Assembly: GCA_943912855.1 (NCBI GenBank)
Contig: CALTVC010000001.1
Span: 1 to 64,000, forward strand
Direction of reading: 5' to 3'
DNA from: an uncultured Flavobacterium sp.
Lineage (GTDB): Bacteria > Bacteroidota > Bacteroidia > Flavobacteriales > Flavobacteriaceae
DNA length: 64,000 nt
Shown: in pieces, positions 48,270 to 57,270 of the stretch
Numbering within the stretch: position 1 is the stretch's first letter
Layout: each line of letters starts with the position of its first letter
Translations under genes and position numbers: made by a program
Notes under the pieces: generated by a model
The model's database searches: none
What the model was told of the DNA's origin: nothing
The model's input: the letters and a program-made list of their open reading frames with translations, nothing else

Positions 48270-50276
48270 TTACACCTTTTTAAGCACCATCTTCTCGGTT
48301 TCTTTCTCTACTACTTTGCTAAAGAAACTTTTTACCGTTTCGTAGTAGTTAGCCGGAATAAGCGAATAGTTTAAATCAAGAATTACCATGAGCTGTACTA
48401 TGTTACCCTGTTGCTGTATGGTATATTTAAAACTGCCTATGTTCTCTTCCATGCTCATGGCATAGTTAGCAGGTAGCGACTCTACAGCATAACCATCAGG
48501 AACGGTAATACTTATCATATACTTATCTTCCTGCGGGTATACAAAATCTATCGGATATTCGCGCTTATCGCTCTTAAAAGGGTTTTCTTTAAGGGCAAGG
48601 AACATCATCGGGTTAATGTAAACCTTATCGCCAAGCGTTTCAGAAGCGTTGTTATAACTAAAGTCATACTCTTCTGCAACCGGCTTGGCAATTTCTTTAT
48701 CATTCATAAACTTAAGATCAGCGACTTCAAGCCCGGTGTGTTTCTTCTCTTTTTTCTCCATCAGGCTTTCTTTAGAACTACTCAAAGCGTTTTCCCTGTA
48801 CGAAAGCGCATTGTTCTCTGAAAACTGCGTACGTATTTTGCCCGAACATTTCCCGGCATTATCATATTTAACCGAAACATTGGTTATTTCTTTAGAAAGC
48901 ACCGTTGGCATAAGTTCTACCTCTCTGCTGTTACCTTCTTTTTGTATAAGCCTGCCTTTCCAGTTCAGGGCACGGCTTGGCAACACACCCGGACTGGCGT
49001 ACTTAGAAGTAGCATCCAGCAAAACAATCTTATCTCCCTGCTTTACACCACAAACCACATAATTAAATGCGGTACGACTAGGGAAAAGCGGCACTTTTTG
49101 CGAGCGTGTACTTATCAGTACGGGGTCAGCTTCAAAACCCGCATAACGCATCATGGCGGTAAGCATCAGGTTAATTTCGGCTACGTTTCCTGTTTTTTCC
49201 TTATATGCCTTTTTAACACCGTTTCGGCAACTGTAACCATACATATCATTCCAGTTCATGGTGCTTTTTACATACGCAAAAATAGCATCCAGCTTTTCGG
49301 GTTGTGTTTTAAGCGGGGCAATAAGTGCCTTTACATCATCCTCAAAATATCCGGTTTTATTAAGCTCAGGTCCAAAATCATCATACTTGTATATGGTTTT
49401 GGCTACTTCTTCCCAAGTAGTAGAATAGGGTTTTACAGGCTGGTTAGGAAAACGTACCACGCTTAACTCATGTTCTATGCCTGATGCATAACTATCTATA
49501 TTACTAACAAAAGACTCGTCTTTTAATGCCGGAAGTTCGGTCATTTCATACGTAATGATTTCTTCTATAAAATCAACCTTGTCTGTAGAAAATGTTGTCT
49601 GAGTAACACGCCCCGTACTGCGCTCCTTACTTGTCAGGGTTATGCTGCGTGATTGTGTTGTTTTTTTAATCTTAGGTTCATGGTAGCCTCTAAAACTTGG
49701 GCTATACATATAATACTCCGGTATGCGTGTAGTAAGTGTACTGTAATTTACAGGAATGGGTTCCTGAAAACGCCAATCGGGCATTACCGAATAAAACGGA
49801 GAAACAATAGTATACTTATACTCTACAATACTACCTTCCTTTACATCGGGCATCATGATTTTTTTACGCTTCCAGTTTTTGTTTACTTCCTCCATAAACT
49901 CACCTTCGCTTTTCAGTTTGGTTTTTTCTACCTTACCATTTACAAGATTGTAAGTATAAGCCTTAGACACATCTATGCGTTCTTTTTCGGTTTCAGAATT
50001 GTAGATCTGAACCGCCTTATTGGCAAATTCATACCCTTCTTTGGTATAAATTTTTATTTTCATCTCCACATCGGTAACCAGTTCAAAACCGTTATTTTCG
50101 GAGTAATTCATATAGTTATTACAACGACTATAGAGTACGGCAGCAGGTGCCGAAACATCTTTCGGATGGGCTTTCTCTTCCAGTTCTGCTTTGGTAACAT
50201 TGCCCAGTTTAAAGTCTTGAGCAAAACCCGCCTGCACTATAAACAACAGAAACAGGTATTTAAAATTGGTTTTCAT
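48270..50276 (-). CDS. DUF3857/transglutaminase-fold protein, catalytic residues lost (copy 1)
   Basis: A 668-residue secreted protein (signal peptide ending GFAQ). Residues 50-260 are the DUF3857 beta domain, 300-430 a transglutaminase-like domain and 500-660 a second DUF3858-like region. Compared with the copy at 52265, the catalytic Cys of GDC is V365 (GNVAEINLMLTAMMRYAG) and the catalytic His is Y406 (FNYVVCGV); only the Asp of LLDATSKYASPG remains. So it is probably not a protease or cross-linker but a binding protein. It is the third gene of the three-gene operon, 20 bases after copy 2. Confidence 0.85.
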   Translation of the reverse strand: MKTNFKYLFLLFIVQAGFAQDFKLGNVTKAELEEKAHPKDVSAPAAVLYSRCNNYMNYSENNGFELVTDVEMKIKIYTKEGYEFANKAVQIYNSETEKERIDVSKAYTYNLVNGKVEKTKLKSEGEFMEEVNKNWKRKKIMMPDVKEGSIVEYKYTIVSPFYSVMPDWRFQEPIPVNYSTLTTRIPEYYMYSPSFRGYHEPKIKKTTQSRSITLTSKERSTGRVTQTTFSTDKVDFIEEIITYEMTELPALKDESFVSNIDSYASGIEHELSVVRFPNQPVKPYSTTWEEVAKTIYKYDDFGPELNKTGYFEDDVKALIAPLKTQPEKLDAIFAYVKSTMNWNDMYGYSCRNGVKKAYKEKTGNVAEINLMLTAMMRYAGFEADPVLISTRSQKVPLFPSRTAFNYVVCGVKQGDKIVLLDATSKYASPGVLPSRALNWKGRLIQKEGNSREVELMPTVLSKEITNVSVKYDNAGKCSGKIRTQFSENNALSYRENALSSSKESLMEKKEKKHTGLEVADLKFMNDKEIAKPVAEEYDFSYNNASETLGDKVYINPMMFLALKENPFKSDKREYPIDFVYPQEDKYMISITVPDGYAVESLPANYAMSMEENIGSFKYTIQQQGNIVQLMVILDLNYSLIPANYYETVKSFFSKVVEKETEKMVLKKV

Positions 50277-50296
50277 ATTGTTGGTCTGTTTTTAGG

Positions 50297-52246
50297 TTAG
50301 TTTTTTTTGAGTACTACTTTTTCACTTTGTTTGGTAGCCATTTTACCAAAGAAATCCTTTACACTACTGTAATAATCCTGAGAAATGATGGGCAATAACA
50401 CTTGTTCCAAAGCTACTATCTGAATGATGTCTCCGTTTTGCTGTAACGAATAGGTAAAACTGCCTATGTTATCATCCATTGCAAACTGTATTTTTTCTGG
50501 TAGAGACTCTACCGTATAACCTGCGGGGATTTTTACCGAAACTGTAGTACGCTCCTGGTAGGCATATACAAAGTCTATGGGAAACGCCCTTTTGTCCTGC
50601 TTAAAAGGATTAATGGTTTGTGCCAAAAACAACAGCGGGTTAAAATAAATTTTATTCCCTGCCACATCGGCTGCACCCTGATGCGTAAAATTGTATTGTT
50701 CTGAAACCGGATTGGTTACATCTTTAGCATTATCTACCTTAAAATCGCCTACCGTCATGCCTTTATACTTTTTTTCAAGACGCTCTACAAAACTGTCTTC
50801 CTTTTGCTCAGCATAGTTTTCCCTGTATAAATAAGCATCATAATCCACATAAGTAGAACGCATAACACCGCTCAGGGCACCGTTAGGTTGCATTTCGCAT
50901 TGTACGCTTTTCTGGTCTTTGCTTATCCCGGGGGTTACAAGTTCTACTTCCTCATTGTCGCCGTTCTTTTTTATGAGCCTGCCCATCCAGTTAAGGGTAC
51001 GTACCGGTAAAATGTTTGGAGCGGTATACTTGCTGGTAGCATCGAGCAGGTATTGTTTCTCTCCAATTTTCACGGCACTGATTACATAGTTGTATGCCGT
51101 TCGCGTAGGAAAAACCGCTATACCGTGAGACCGCGTGCTGGTAAGCACAGGGTTAGCATCAAGCCCGGCATGGCGCAACATTGCCGTAAGCATAAGATTT
51201 ATTTCGGCTACGTTACCACTACGTGCTTCGTACGCTTTTTTAACGCCCTGTTTACAACGGTAGCCGTTGTTTTCATTCCAGGTCATACGATCTTTAACGT
51301 AGTTAAAAATCAGCGTCATTTTTTCTTCCGGGGTCTTAGCCGAAGCTATTAACGGATCTATGTCTTTCTCAAAATAAGAGTTGAATTTTAATTCCCGCCC
51401 AAAACCATCGAGCCCGTAAATATTTTTTGCTACACTTTTCCAGTCCGTGGCATAATTTTGCTGAGCCCTGTTTGGCATACTGGTCGTAGCAAGCTCATAC
51501 TTTATCATCCCCGTATAATTATCCAGGTTGTTTACATAAGGCTCATCGGTCAGGGCCTTAATGTTCTTTGCCGTATATTTATACACAAGCTCCTTACACT
51601 CCAGCTGATAATTATCCTTTACCAAAATCTCGTCTTTCTTAATATCTACATACCCTACGGTATACACATTATAAAAGAAATAACCCGGTACGGCAACATC
51701 GTACCGCGCCTCATTTAGCGGTATATCAAACTGGAAATAGAAATCTTCAAAATTGGTGAAATAGGGTGTACGTATCTTGTACTTGTATTCTATGATACTT
51801 CCTTCATGCACATCGGGCATTTTAAGTAGCTTTCTTGTAAAATCTTCTTCGGGTTCATCTTCCCTTATGCTCTCGGCTGGTACGGGTGTTTTTTTAATGG
51901 CACCATTTACCAGGTTATACGTTACCGCATCGGTTATTGTACCCTTACCCTGGCGCGATCCACTGTAAAAAACAATCTTATGGTCGGCATAGTTATAGCC
52001 TTCCTTCTTATAAATTTTAATACGGTCATAAACCTCGGTAATCATTACCCAATAATTATCGACGAGGTCAAAATACGTATTACCGTAATGGTACTGATAT
52101 GCCGCTACAGCAGCAGTATCCAGCGGATGACGGGTTTCTTTAAGGTCGTTTATGGTAACAGCAGGAGCCGTGGCAAGCTTTACGGTTTGCCCCCACGAAG
52201 CGCAAACAGCGCAAAACAGCACCGCAAGCAACAAGAGTTTTTTCAT
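50297..52246 (-). CDS. DUF3857/transglutaminase-fold protein, catalytic residues lost (copy 2)
   Basis: A 649-residue secreted paralog of copy 1 (signal peptide ending SWGQ). The domain order is the same. The catalytic Cys position is V346 (GNVAEINLMLTAMLRHAG) and the His position is Y387 (YNYVISAV), as in copy 1, so the loss predates their duplication. The pair shares GVKKAYE and RTLNWMGRLI-type signatures not found in copy 3. It lies 18 bases after copy 3 on the same strand. Confidence 0.85.
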   Translation of the reverse strand: MKKLLLLAVLFCAVCASWGQTVKLATAPAVTINDLKETRHPLDTAAVAAYQYHYGNTYFDLVDNYWVMITEVYDRIKIYKKEGYNYADHKIVFYSGSRQGKGTITDAVTYNLVNGAIKKTPVPAESIREDEPEEDFTRKLLKMPDVHEGSIIEYKYKIRTPYFTNFEDFYFQFDIPLNEARYDVAVPGYFFYNVYTVGYVDIKKDEILVKDNYQLECKELVYKYTAKNIKALTDEPYVNNLDNYTGMIKYELATTSMPNRAQQNYATDWKSVAKNIYGLDGFGRELKFNSYFEKDIDPLIASAKTPEEKMTLIFNYVKDRMTWNENNGYRCKQGVKKAYEARSGNVAEINLMLTAMLRHAGLDANPVLTSTRSHGIAVFPTRTAYNYVISAVKIGEKQYLLDATSKYTAPNILPVRTLNWMGRLIKKNGDNEEVELVTPGISKDQKSVQCEMQPNGALSGVMRSTYVDYDAYLYRENYAEQKEDSFVERLEKKYKGMTVGDFKVDNAKDVTNPVSEQYNFTHQGAADVAGNKIYFNPLLFLAQTINPFKQDKRAFPIDFVYAYQERTTVSVKIPAGYTVESLPEKIQFAMDDNIGSFTYSLQQNGDIIQIVALEQVLLPIISQDYYSSVKDFFGKMATKQSEKVVLKKN

Positions 52247-52264
52247 TATGGTTGGTTTTCTAAT

Positions 52265-54163
52265 CTATTTCTTTACGAGTACAGCCTTGGCATTTTCATT
52301 TCGCGCTATCTTATCCCTGAACTCGCGGTATTTTTCGTAATCTTCTTTAGGGTACAAACCTTCGTTAAGTTTTATGGTACGCTTAAGGAGTATCTTATTT
52401 TTATCTACCATAGAATATTCAGCCTTGTATTCGCCAAATTTTTCGGCAAATGATACACTTTGCGGCATGGCTTCTACAGCGTAGCCCTCCGGAAGGTTTA
52501 TGATAATCTCATCACTATCGGTATAGCCATAGTCTACTTCAAGTGGCATTTTTCGGCTACGGTAGCGTACCGGTACATAAGAAACCTGGTTAAATGCATT
52601 TACGGCAAATATGAGCCTGCCACCACTGTTGCTCCCGTACGAGGGCACCTCAACCTGAAGTTCTTCTGTAAGCAGGATATTATCGCTATCGTTTTTAAGA
52701 TCGGTCTTTTTAAGGGTTAAACCATTAAGATGCGAAAAACGTTTCTTATAACTTTTAGAAAGTTCATCTGCCGACAGCCTTGTAAGATAAAAACGATCGT
52801 CATACTGAAGTCCGGCACTGGTACGTTTCAGTGAACCCGTAAGCGCTCCTTCAGGACTTATCGTAAAATCAGATACCGACACCTGCGTATTATCTGCGGG
52901 CAGATACGTATGGGTACGCACCATTTCGCCACCTTCAGGCTTTATAACGAGCGCATAACGGTTATCGGTAAAATTTCCCTGATGCCCAAATGGGTTGGTT
53001 TGGCTTGTACATTCAAGCCAAACATAATTGCCCTCATGCGGAATGGCAAGTATCATGTGGTTGCCCTGCATCGAAACAAATTCCTTTTGCAGGTTACGCG
53101 TGTTGCTGCCTCCGTATATTACAGTACAATATGAGTCTACCCCAACAGCCTTGAGCAAAGCCCTGGTGTAGTTAGAGAGTGCTTTGCAATCGCCATACCC
53201 TAAGCGGTCTACATCTTTGGCAAGCATGGGTTTCCAGCCACCTATACCCAGCTGAATACTCACATACCTGGTTTTTCCCTGAACATATTTGTATACTATA
53301 CGGGCTTTTTTAAGCGGATCGGTTTCGTTTGCGGTAAGTGCTTTTATCTTGTCTACGGTTTCCTGCGGAAGTACTTCGGTACCGTTAATCAGGCTGGTGT
53401 ACATCCACTTACCCATGGCGCCCCAGTCGGGTACTTCGCCGTTTACCCCTTCAAGGTAAAATTTCTCCAGGCTGAAAAGCACAAACGGTTTTACAGCACT
53501 AAAAGACGGTGCTTCGTCCTCATTACGTACTGCCGCTATGTTCTCTGATTTAAAAGAATACACATTACCCTGTTGTTGCTTGTTTAGTGGTACATCGGTA
53601 AAATTAAATTCCTTATACCTGAAACCTAAAGAAGGGTCTACAGTAATATTTCGTTCAGAAAGTTGTGTACTGAAAAAAGCCCCTTCGGTGGGTGTCCACA
53701 TAGGGATGAAAGCCGTGTTTTGCGATTCGGATTCACAGTTAAATACTACGGTAAAAGGGTAAGCCACCGGGGTGTAATCCAGATACAACACACGGTTATC
53801 GGTAATTTCTGCATCTGAAGAAACCGAAACATCTTTAAAATCCTTGCGTTTAAACTTTTTAAGTTGCTGTCCGTTTTTATCGTAAATGAAAGCCTCTATG
53901 CTACGTACGTTTGTAGACTTATCAAAATAAGCCTGTGCCCCCATATAGCCCACACCCGATTCATTATATACGGTTACGACACGGTGTTCGGTAACCTTCA
54001 TGCTGTTGCGTGAAGAAATCACAATGTCCTCGCGGGAATGACGGAGTACGGCATTGGCATTATCAAGAAGATCTGCGGGAATAGAAGTTACAGCATAGTT
54101 TTCTTGCGAAAACGTTGTAAAACTACATAATAATAACAAAAAACGGGATAATCTAAGTAACAT
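52265..54163 (-). CDS. DUF3857/transglutaminase-fold protein with intact catalytic site (copy 3)
   Basis: A 632-residue secreted protein (signal peptide ending TFSQ). The N-terminal DUF3857 domain covers about 40-240. The transglutaminase-like core retains the nucleophile C326 in YGDCKALSNYTRALLKAVG and H369 in GNHMILAIP, with WLECTSQTNPFG in the acidic position. It could therefore be an active cysteine peptidase or amidase in the periplasm. It is the first gene of the operon and has a full Bacteroidota promoter. Confidence 0.87.
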   Translation of the reverse strand: MLLRLSRFLLLLCSFTTFSQENYAVTSIPADLLDNANAVLRHSREDIVISSRNSMKVTEHRVVTVYNESGVGYMGAQAYFDKSTNVRSIEAFIYDKNGQQLKKFKRKDFKDVSVSSDAEITDNRVLYLDYTPVAYPFTVVFNCESESQNTAFIPMWTPTEGAFFSTQLSERNITVDPSLGFRYKEFNFTDVPLNKQQQGNVYSFKSENIAAVRNEDEAPSFSAVKPFVLFSLEKFYLEGVNGEVPDWGAMGKWMYTSLINGTEVLPQETVDKIKALTANETDPLKKARIVYKYVQGKTRYVSIQLGIGGWKPMLAKDVDRLGYGDCKALSNYTRALLKAVGVDSYCTVIYGGSNTRNLQKEFVSMQGNHMILAIPHEGNYVWLECTSQTNPFGHQGNFTDNRYALVIKPEGGEMVRTHTYLPADNTQVSVSDFTISPEGALTGSLKRTSAGLQYDDRFYLTRLSADELSKSYKKRFSHLNGLTLKKTDLKNDSDNILLTEELQVEVPSYGSNSGGRLIFAVNAFNQVSYVPVRYRSRKMPLEVDYGYTDSDEIIINLPEGYAVEAMPQSVSFAEKFGEYKAEYSMVDKNKILLKRTIKLNEGLYPKEDYEKYREFRDKIARNENAKAVLVKK

Positions 54164-54183
54164 ATCACTATCAGTTGGTCCGC

Positions 54184-54214
54184 CAAAAGTAGTATTTTTT
54201 AACAGACTGCCAAA
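54184..54214 (-). promoter_or_regulatory. Bacteroidota promoter TTTG-N19-TACTTTTG for the DUF3857 operon
   Basis: On the minus strand TTTG (54214 to 54211) and TACTTTTG (54191 to 54184) are exactly 19 bases apart, 20 bases upstream of the start at 54163. Confidence 0.75.
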
Positions 54215-54217
54215 TGA

Positions 54218-54670
54218 TTATTCCCTGTTTTTGGTATCAATGACTATGGTAACAGGACCATCGTTTAAAAGCTCCACTTTCATATCTGCACCAAAGCGTC
54301 CGGTTTGTACTTTTTTGCCCAACTCTGCCTCTACTTTATTTACAAAAGCTTCATACATAGGAATGGCTACTTCCGGCCTGGCGGCCTTAATATAACTGGG
54401 ACGATTCCCTTTTTTGGTAAGGGCATGCAACGTAAACTGGCTCACCACCACCACATCTCCGTCAGCTTCCTGAACAGAGAGATTCATTACATCATCAGCA
54501 TCGGCAAACACACGCAACTTTACAATTTTTGATGCAAGCCAATCAATATCTTCCTGGGTATCGGCATCCTCAATACCTACCAGAACCAAAAGTCCGGTTT
54601 GTATATCGGCTGTCTTTTCACCTTCTATAGTTACCGATGCACGGCTTACACGTTGTATTACGGCACGCAT
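54218..54670 (-). CDS. dtd: D-aminoacyl-tRNA deacylase
   Basis: Dtd removes D-amino acids (and Gly from tRNA-Ala) to protect translation. The 150-residue length is standard. Motifs are MRAVIQRVSRASVTIEGE at the N-terminus, VVSQFTLHALTKKGNRPSYIKAARPE (SQFTL active-site motif) and NDGPVTIVIDT (the cross-subunit Gly-Pro motif). Its ATG overlaps the rsgA stop by one base (TAATG), so the two are translationally coupled. Confidence 0.95.
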   Translation of the reverse strand: MRAVIQRVSRASVTIEGEKTADIQTGLLVLVGIEDADTQEDIDWLASKIVKLRVFADADDVMNLSVQEADGDVVVVSQFTLHALTKKGNRPSYIKAARPEVAIPMYEAFVNKVEAELGKKVQTGRFGADMKVELLNDGPVTIVIDTKNRE

Positions 54671-55644
54671 TATTCTTCTGTATTATCATTATTTCTACCA
54701 TCGGCATAAATGTCGGTACGGTAATGCTCATCATCACCTTCCAGCATTTTAAGATAGCTTTGGTAACGGCTCCACGATATTTCGTCGGCCTCAAGAGCTT
54801 CCTTTACAGCGCAGTGCGGTTCCTCTTTATGCAGGCAGTTGTTAAACTTACACTGGTCTTTAAGGGCAAAGAATTCGGGGAAGTAATCGCCAAGCTCATC
54901 TTTTTCCATATCTACAATACCAAAGCCACGTATGCCAGGGGTATCAATGATTTTAGCACCAAAATCAAGATCGAACATCTCGGCAAAGGTAGTGGTGTGC
55001 TGTCCCTGGCTGTGTTGTTCGCTAATGGCTTTGGTCTTTAAATCAAGCCCCGGTTGCAGGGCATTTACCAATGTACTCTTACCCACCCCTGAATGTCCGC
55101 TGAACATGCTTACACAATCTTTCATTTCGGCTTTTAACTCTTCAATACCCTTACCATCTGCCGCCGAAACACGCAGGCATTTGTACCCTATGCGATTGTA
55201 GATAAACTGAAGATACAATTGCTCATCGAGCATGGCATCGTCAAAAGTATCTATTTTATTAAAAATAAGGATTGCCTCTACATCATAGGCTTCGGCAGTA
55301 ACCAAAAAGCGGTCTATAAAGCTGGTGGTTGTAGGCGGATTATTTATGGTAACGAGCAGGAAAAGCTTATCTATGTTAGATGCTATAATATGTACCTGCT
55401 TACTCAGGTTAACTGATTTACGTACAATGTAGTTTTTACGCTCGTGAATGTTATGGATAAGTCCGGTAATGGCATCAGAAGTTTCATCCAGTTCAAAATC
55501 CACTATATCACCTACCGCCACGGGATTGGTACTTTTTATGCCCTTAATACGGAACTTGCCTTTAATACGGCATTCGTACATAGTACCATCTTCGGTTTTT
55601 ACCGAATACCAGCTGCCCGTAGATTTATATACCAGTCCTGTCAT
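54670..55644 (-). CDS. rsgA: Ribosome small-subunit-dependent GTPase A
   Basis: RsgA helps mature the 30S subunit. The start at 55644 (MTGLVYKSTGSWYSVK) gives 324 residues; the longer frame to 55695 would cross the promoter and terminator. An OB domain occupies residues 1-75; the circularly permuted G domain shows G4 (FNKID) before G1 (FSGHSGVGKSTLVNAL) and G3 (DTPGIRGFG), and the C-terminal zinc motif is CKFNNCLHKEEPHC. It is coupled to dtd by a one-base overlap. Confidence 0.95.
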   Translation of the reverse strand: MTGLVYKSTGSWYSVKTEDGTMYECRIKGKFRIKGIKSTNPVAVGDIVDFELDETSDAITGLIHNIHERKNYIVRKSVNLSKQVHIIASNIDKLFLLVTINNPPTTTSFIDRFLVTAEAYDVEAILIFNKIDTFDDAMLDEQLYLQFIYNRIGYKCLRVSAADGKGIEELKAEMKDCVSMFSGHSGVGKSTLVNALQPGLDLKTKAISEQHSQGQHTTTFAEMFDLDFGAKIIDTPGIRGFGIVDMEKDELGDYFPEFFALKDQCKFNNCLHKEEPHCAVKEALEADEISWSRYQSYLKMLEGDDEHYRTDIYADGRNNDNTEE

Positions 55645-55648
55645 GGCG

Positions 55649-55656
55649 CAAAGATA
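55649..55656 (-). promoter_or_regulatory. Promoter -7 element TATCTTTG for rsgA-dtd
   Basis: Exact TAnnTTTG match on the minus strand, only 4 bases from the rsgA ATG, implying a nearly leaderless mRNA. It overlaps no coding sequence and follows the aromatic operon terminator. Confidence 0.5.
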
Positions 55657-55674
55657 ATAAAGTTTACCAAGAAA

Positions 55675-55701
55675 AAAGCGGTGACAAACTGCCACCGCTT
55701 T
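55675..55701 (-). terminator. Terminator of the Phe/Tyr operon
   Basis: AAAGCGGTG (55675-55683) pairs with CACCGCTTT (55693-55701); on the minus strand six T residues follow. It lies 8 bases after the aroG/CM stop. Confidence 0.85.
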
Positions 55702-55708
55702 ACTGTTA

Positions 55709-56791
55709 TTACTTATTAATCACCTTCTCTTGGTGGCTGATACTCTCCTGGTGTATTGCCTTAAAAATATCAACGATAAACTCTTCGTTCAGGCCTTTTT
55801 CTTTACCCTGAGCCGTCATCTTATCAAGGATTTCGCTCCAGCGTTTGTTTTGTAGTACCGCTACGTTAAACTCTTTTTTAAGTGTACCTATCTGTTCAGA
55901 CACCTTCATCCTTTTACCAAGAAGCTCTATCATTTTGTTGTCGTACTCATCTATGTTGATGCGCAGTGCTGCCATCCTGCTGTCATAATCAGCATTGGCT
56001 TCAGTTTCCTTACGCACGCGCAGGTCTTCAAAAATCTGCTTCAGTCTTGTAGGGGTTACCTGCTGTGCGGCATCGCTCCACGCATTGTCGGGGTCTGTAT
56101 GTGTTTCAATGATAAGACCGTCGTAATTCAGGTCGAGCGCCTGTTGTGACACCTCCTGAATCATATCCCTACGACCTGTAATATGGCTTGGGTCACAAAT
56201 CAGGGGCAAATCAGGGAACTTGTTCTGAAGCTCAATGGCAAGTTGCCACTCCGGGATGTTCCTGTACTTAGTCTTTTCGTATGTAGAAAAACCGCGGTGA
56301 ATAACACCAAGCTTTTTAATCCCTGCATTGTACAAACGCTCTACACCTCCAAGCCAAAGGGCAAGATCCGGGTTTACGGGATTTTTCACCAAAACTATCT
56401 TATCTGTACCTTCCAGTGCATCGGCAATTTCCTGTACGGCAAATGGATTTACGGTAGTACGCGCACCTATCCAAAGCACATCTATATCATGCTCCAGGGC
56501 AAGCTTTACGTGAGTAGCATTGGCTACCTCTGTAGCCATAAGCAGACCCGTTTCAGCTTTAGCTTTCTGCAGCCACTTTAGTCCTATGGCTCCTACACCT
56601 TCAAACCCACCCGGGCGGGTACGCGGTTTCCAGATACCGGCACGGTATACACTAACATCACTATCTTTAAGCTCATGGGCTATTTTTAAAACCTGTTCTT
56701 CAGTCTCTGCGCTGCACGGACCCGCTATAACCAGCGGATGTGTTAGTTTAAAATCATCTAACCAAGTGCGTAGGGCGGTGCTATTTTCCAT
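55709..56791 (-). CDS. Bifunctional DAHP synthase / chorismate mutase
   Basis: A 360-residue fusion. Residues 1-255 are a type I-beta DAHP synthase (PLVIAGPCSAETEEQ, AGIWKPRTRPGGFEGVG, LGVIHRGFS, LICDPSHITGRRD), which condenses PEP and erythrose-4-phosphate, the first shikimate step. Residues 265-350 are an AroQ-type chorismate mutase (ALRINIDEYDNKMIELLGKRMKVSEQIG), which makes prephenate. The mutase domain is also where this class of fusion senses prephenate. It is the last gene of the pheA operon, so both entry and exit points of the pathway are co-regulated by the leader. Confidence 0.94.
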   Translation of the reverse strand: MENSTALRTWLDDFKLTHPLVIAGPCSAETEEQVLKIAHELKDSDVSVYRAGIWKPRTRPGGFEGVGAIGLKWLQKAKAETGLLMATEVANATHVKLALEHDIDVLWIGARTTVNPFAVQEIADALEGTDKIVLVKNPVNPDLALWLGGVERLYNAGIKKLGVIHRGFSTYEKTKYRNIPEWQLAIELQNKFPDLPLICDPSHITGRRDMIQEVSQQALDLNYDGLIIETHTDPDNAWSDAAQQVTPTRLKQIFEDLRVRKETEANADYDSRMAALRINIDEYDNKMIELLGKRMKVSEQIGTLKKEFNVAVLQNKRWSEILDKMTAQGKEKGLNEEFIVDIFKAIHQESISHQEKVINK

Positions 56792-56817
56792 ATATCTTTA
56801 TTTTTTATTGACTATTA

Positions 56818-57240
56818 TTATTTTATCTGTTTTTTTAAAATGGATATAAAATCATTATCAAAACTACTTACCGTTACAAACTCATAATTCACAAAGAAAG
56901 AATGTTGCAATCCATTTTGTTTTAAAATCTGCAACCTGTTTTCCTCCGGCAAGCGATTTATGCTCAAAGCATCAGGTAAGGATTTATTAAACTGGTAAAT
57001 TAGCAGTTGATGCGTATTTAAACTTATTAATTGTTTCAGTCCTTCTAAATCCGTCTTAATATCAAGAACAACTTCTTTTACGTATGTATTCTTTAGTGGT
57101 ATGCCTAAATCAATATTTGCCTCTTTCCATCTTCCATTATCATTTGGGCTAAAAGTATGAACATAAATAACATCTAATTTCTTATCCAGAATTTCATAGA
57201 GATGTTCATTTGATGTTAGGTTGACTGTAATTTGTTCCAC
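56818..57240 (-). CDS. Hypothetical cytoplasmic protein inside the Phe/Tyr operon
   Basis: A 140-residue protein with no signal peptide, lower GC than its neighbours. It has strands and helices typical of a small alpha/beta protein (LDVIYVHTFSPNDNGRWKEANID, VKEVVLDIKTDLEGLKQLISL). It lies 30 bases after tyrA and 26 bases before the DAHP synthase gene in the same direction, so it is co-transcribed. No family recognised; possibly an inserted gene, or a regulator of the pathway. Confidence 0.62.
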   Translation of the reverse strand: MEQITVNLTSNEHLYEILDKKLDVIYVHTFSPNDNGRWKEANIDLGIPLKNTYVKEVVLDIKTDLEGLKQLISLNTHQLLIYQFNKSLPDALSINRLPEENRLQILKQNGLQHSFFVNYEFVTVSSFDNDFISILKKQIK

Positions 57241-57270
57241 TTTGTTGTTTTTACTTTAATTTACTGATCA

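Noticed and set aside
49653..50300. 215-codon plus-strand ORF opposite the DUF3857 copy 1 gene
   Set aside because: It is antisense to a convincing coding gene with full domain structure, is rich in Ile, Phe and His as expected for a shadow frame, and has no promoter or start signal.
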